Origin: Urinicoccus massiliensis
GTDB lineage: Bacteria; Bacillota; Clostridia; Tissierellales; Peptoniphilaceae
NCBI RefSeq assembly: GCF_900120405.1
Contig: NZ_LT635493.1
Span: 285,037-349,036, forward strand
Direction: 5' to 3'
Length of the DNA stretch: 64,000 nucleotides
The position numbers were made by a program, and so were the translations under genes. The first letter of the stretch is position 1, and each line of letters opens with the position of its first letter. Positions 61,883 through 64,000 of this stretch are shown here, one piece after another. The notes under the pieces are model-generated. The model searched no databases and was not told the DNA's origin. It worked only from the letters and a program-made list of their open reading frames with translations.

Positions 61883-64000
61883 TTAATGTTTTTTCCTCCG
61901 CATATAGCCTAAACCTAAGGTAGAAGTCATCGCTAATAGGATATAAGACCCTACAGATTCCACGCCTGTTTGAGGTGCTCCGCCTGGTTTCTTTGGTGTC
62001 ACTGGTGGTTCCACTGGAATCACTGGAGGTTCTTCTGGCTCTTCTGGTGGAATAACCGGTGGTTCCTCTGGTTCTTCTGGCGGTTCATGAGGCGGATTAT
62101 GGGGCGGTCTTTCAGGAGGAAGTTCCTGATTGGTTACCTCGAAAATATATTCGTAATAGGGTTCAAGGTTTTTCGGATTGGGGTTAAAGTCTTTGATTTC
62201 AGGATAATAGCTGTCTTTTCCTTCTCCTACCAAATCTTTTTCCGTCACCTTAAAGATCTTGGCAAAGTTTCCATTGACCAACATATTCGGAACATACAGG
62301 GTGTAAACGCCTTTTTCATCTTTCTTTAAGAAGAGGTTTACACTGGTGTATCCGGGATCGTGGTAACCCCAATTTTCATTCATGCTGTTATAGTATCTGA
62401 CTCTAATATGGTGACCCTTGGCATCGACAATAATAGGTTTTTCTTCGTCATAGCCGAACAATAAGTCATCATCATTAAGAGAACTTCCATTCCACGTCAT
62501 AACCTTTTGCTCTCTAATTTGTCCGTCGACAATCAGGCGCACGGTAATATTTCCCACTAATTTACTAAAGGGCTCCTCATTAATGATTTTATTACTATCT
62601 TGGGGAATATAGCCGGGTTGTTTCATAATCCAAGAACCAATCGATGAGAAGAAAGCATATTCTCTGGATAAGCGGAATTGAATTTTTACATTGTCTTTCT
62701 CATCATCCCCATCTTTTCGGGGATCGACAAGTACCTTCTTGAGTTTATAGGACATTTTAAAGCCTTCCAGGGCTTCTTCTTCAATGCCGTAACGGTTCTT
62801 TTCCAGATACAGGGGATCCAGCTTGGTAATCACTCCTTGCCAGCCGCCCGCTTTCGTCAGGGTGACGGTTTTGTAAATCGGGTAGACCTTTCCGTTTGCG
62901 TCGCGCCTGTAATCGACAACTATGCGCTCGCCGTCTTTTAGGATATAGAAGGTGACTTGATCCGGAATGGCCCTGTTCTTTACTTCAACACTCGTCCCGT
63001 ACTCACCCAGAGCTTGTCTGATTTCTTCTTCCGTAAGCATCTTCCAGGTCTTTTTGATCTTGGCTTCGGTAAAGGGCCTGTTGCTGATGGTAAATTCATA
63101 GCCGTAAAAATCTTTTTTCTCTACAGGAGGTACATCTTTTTTCACGACCTTGATGCCGCTTGCTCCGCTGTCCCAACGTTCTGTCCAAATATAGGGGACG
63201 TAAAGGACAATGCCGTTATCCGTCTTTTCTACGAAGATCGAATACTTTTCGGCACTTTCACTATAACCCATCCATCCTTTCAATCTTTCGTCTTCTGTTA
63301 ATTTTCTATTTTTTCCGTAGGGAACTACATCTTTAATATTGCCCGACAAAATCTCATGGGAAAATTCTGCGTTGATTCCACTGTTTCCTGTTTTGGTCGA
63401 TTTCCCGATATATGAAAGGGTGCCGTCTTTATTTAGCTCATAGAAGTAAAAATCTGCGTTGTGATTACCGGCGTCATAACGTCCGCCGTATGCCGTGGTC
63501 TTATCTCTGGAAATATGAACTGTACCGGGGTGCACGGGAGCCTCTGCATTTGTTTCTTCAATAGAGGTAGCGTAATCCGTTTCTCTTTCCATGACCAAGT
63601 ACTTGTAACCCATTGCTTTCAATTCTTCCTTAGTGAAGGGAAGCCCGTTGTCCTTGGTTAGGGTGTAGTTGCTGAAAGTATTTTTCGAGAAACTTGCTTG
63701 CCAATTGTTTCCTTGATTTAAGACCACTTCGCCGTATTTATACAAGTCGGGATCTTGGCCATATTGGCTGCGAACATAAACTTCGTCCTTGTCCAAAGGA
63801 ACGATAAAAATATCCACGTGAATATCTTTATTTTCATATTCGCTCTTATCGATCTTTTCATCCCACTTCTTCTTAAAGTGGAATTCCACGTCCCCTTCGT
63901 CCTTGGGATTATAGTTATCGGCATTAGAACCATAGCCGGCGCCATTACCGGATTCATTCCCAAGGATGAATGTTCCTGAATTCTTCCATGCTTCGGCTTT
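61883..64000 (-). CDS. Sortase-type surface adhesin with Cna-B-like repeats (partial, 5' end beyond window)
   Basis: Open from the window edge to the stop at 61883: 705 codons, N-terminus missing. The GTG at 63889 is an internal valine codon, not the start, because the frame continues upstream. At least two Cna-B-like modules are visible: FHFKKKWDEKI..., with NNWQASF, and AKIKKTWKMLTEEE with GGWQGVI. Further beta-rich units follow. The C-terminus has a Pro/Glu-rich spacer (repeats of PPEEPEEPPVIP), a degenerate sorting signal APQTG, a hydrophobic helix and the tail RRKKH. It should be wall-linked by a sortase. The ISL3 element lies just after the stop. Confidence 0.87.
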   Translation of the reverse strand, partial: KAEAWKNSGTFILGNESGNGAGYGSNADNYNPKDEGDVEFHFKKKWDEKIDKSEYENKDIHVDIFIVPLDKDEVYVRSQYGQDPDLYKYGEVVLNQGNNWQASFSKNTFSNYTLTKDNGLPFTKEELKAMGYKYLVMERETDYATSIEETNAEAPVHPGTVHISRDKTTAYGGRYDAGNHNADFYFYELNKDGTLSYIGKSTKTGNSGINAEFSHEILSGNIKDVVPYGKNRKLTEDERLKGWMGYSESAEKYSIFVEKTDNGIVLYVPYIWTERWDSGASGIKVVKKDVPPVEKKDFYGYEFTISNRPFTEAKIKKTWKMLTEEEIRQALGEYGTSVEVKNRAIPDQVTFYILKDGERIVVDYRRDANGKVYPIYKTVTLTKAGGWQGVITKLDPLYLEKNRYGIEEEALEGFKMSYKLKKVLVDPRKDGDDEKDNVKIQFRLSREYAFFSSIGSWIMKQPGYIPQDSNKIINEEPFSKLVGNITVRLIVDGQIREQKVMTWNGSSLNDDDLLFGYDEEKPIIVDAKGHHIRVRYYNSMNENWGYHDPGYTSVNLFLKKDEKGVYTLYVPNMLVNGNFAKIFKVTEKDLVGEGKDSYYPEIKDFNPNPKNLEPYYEYIFEVTNQELPPERPPHNPPHEPPEEPEEPPVIPPEEPEEPPVIPVEPPVTPKKPGGAPQTGVESVGSYILLAMTSTLGLGYMRRKKH

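Noticed and set aside
63889-63889. GTG as start of the right-edge adhesin
   Set aside because: The same frame continues upstream to the window end without a stop and no ribosome site precedes the GTG.

Overview
The window reads as chromosome of an anaerobic, amino-acid-fermenting Firmicute. It most resembles the Tissierellia/Peptoniphilaceae, but that placement is inferred from gene content alone. The evidence is a complete clostridial-type lysine-to-butyrate operon, a SUF iron-sulfur system, Rex, HrcA/CIRCE-type control of groESL, an NhaC-family antiporter, and cell-wall proteins of both SLH and sortase-like type. No phage, plasmid or CRISPR locus is visible. The one complete mobile element is a 1350-bp ISL3-family insertion sequence with intact ends and an 8-bp target duplication.

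Layout. 1-6394 (minus) is the 5' part of a very large surface protein. It carries two alpha/alpha-toroid (prenyltransferase/cobalamin-binder-like) regions, a DUF4430 (transcobalamin C-terminal-like) domain, two leucine-rich regions, and FIVAR, G5 and the start of an SLH domain. A good promoter, a cobalamin riboswitch and a riboswitch-linked terminator precede it. 7040-7366 is a decayed ISL3 remnant. 7496-17423 (minus) is the ten-gene lysine fermentation operon (kal, kce, two CoA-transferase subunits, kdd, kamA, kamB, kamC, kamD, kamE), led by a lysine riboswitch whose terminator reuses the aptamer P1 strand, as expected of an ON switch. 18-29 kb holds an acyltransferase, a glutathione peroxidase, a fluoride channel, sufCBDSU, groES-groEL, a DUF554 protein, an OGG-type glycosylase and rex. 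29.7-39.5 kb holds an ABC-F protein, a peroxiredoxin, a YhfC/MoxR-AAA/VWA trio, a 2-hydroxyacid dehydrogenase, malic enzyme and fumarase.

39.6-50.5 kb holds tRNA-Arg(CCT), a D-Ala-D-Ala carboxypeptidase, tRNA-Pro(GGG), an ABC-2 exporter, rplJ-rplL with an L10 leader, yaaA, a 151-bp tandem repeat, an NhaC-family transporter with an unassigned structured leader, murI, ispE and veg. 50.6-58.4 kb holds smpB, rnr, a divergent ddl, a membrane-anchored MurF-like ligase with an alpha/beta hydrolase, a Sir2-like protein lacking the catalytic histidine, and a zinc-ribbon protein. 58.5-64 kb holds a glutaredoxin-like protein, a desulforedoxin-like protein, a membrane/helical protein, the ISL3 element, and the C-terminal part of a sortase-type adhesin that runs off the right edge.

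How the parts fit. Lysine is degraded through an aminomutase (KamDE) that needs adenosylcobalamin and PLP, with KamB/KamC as likely maintenance factors. The next gene downstream is B12-repressed and encodes a surface protein with transcobalamin-like parts. This suggests a link between B12 capture at the cell surface and B12-dependent fermentation. That link is the main hypothesis offered here.
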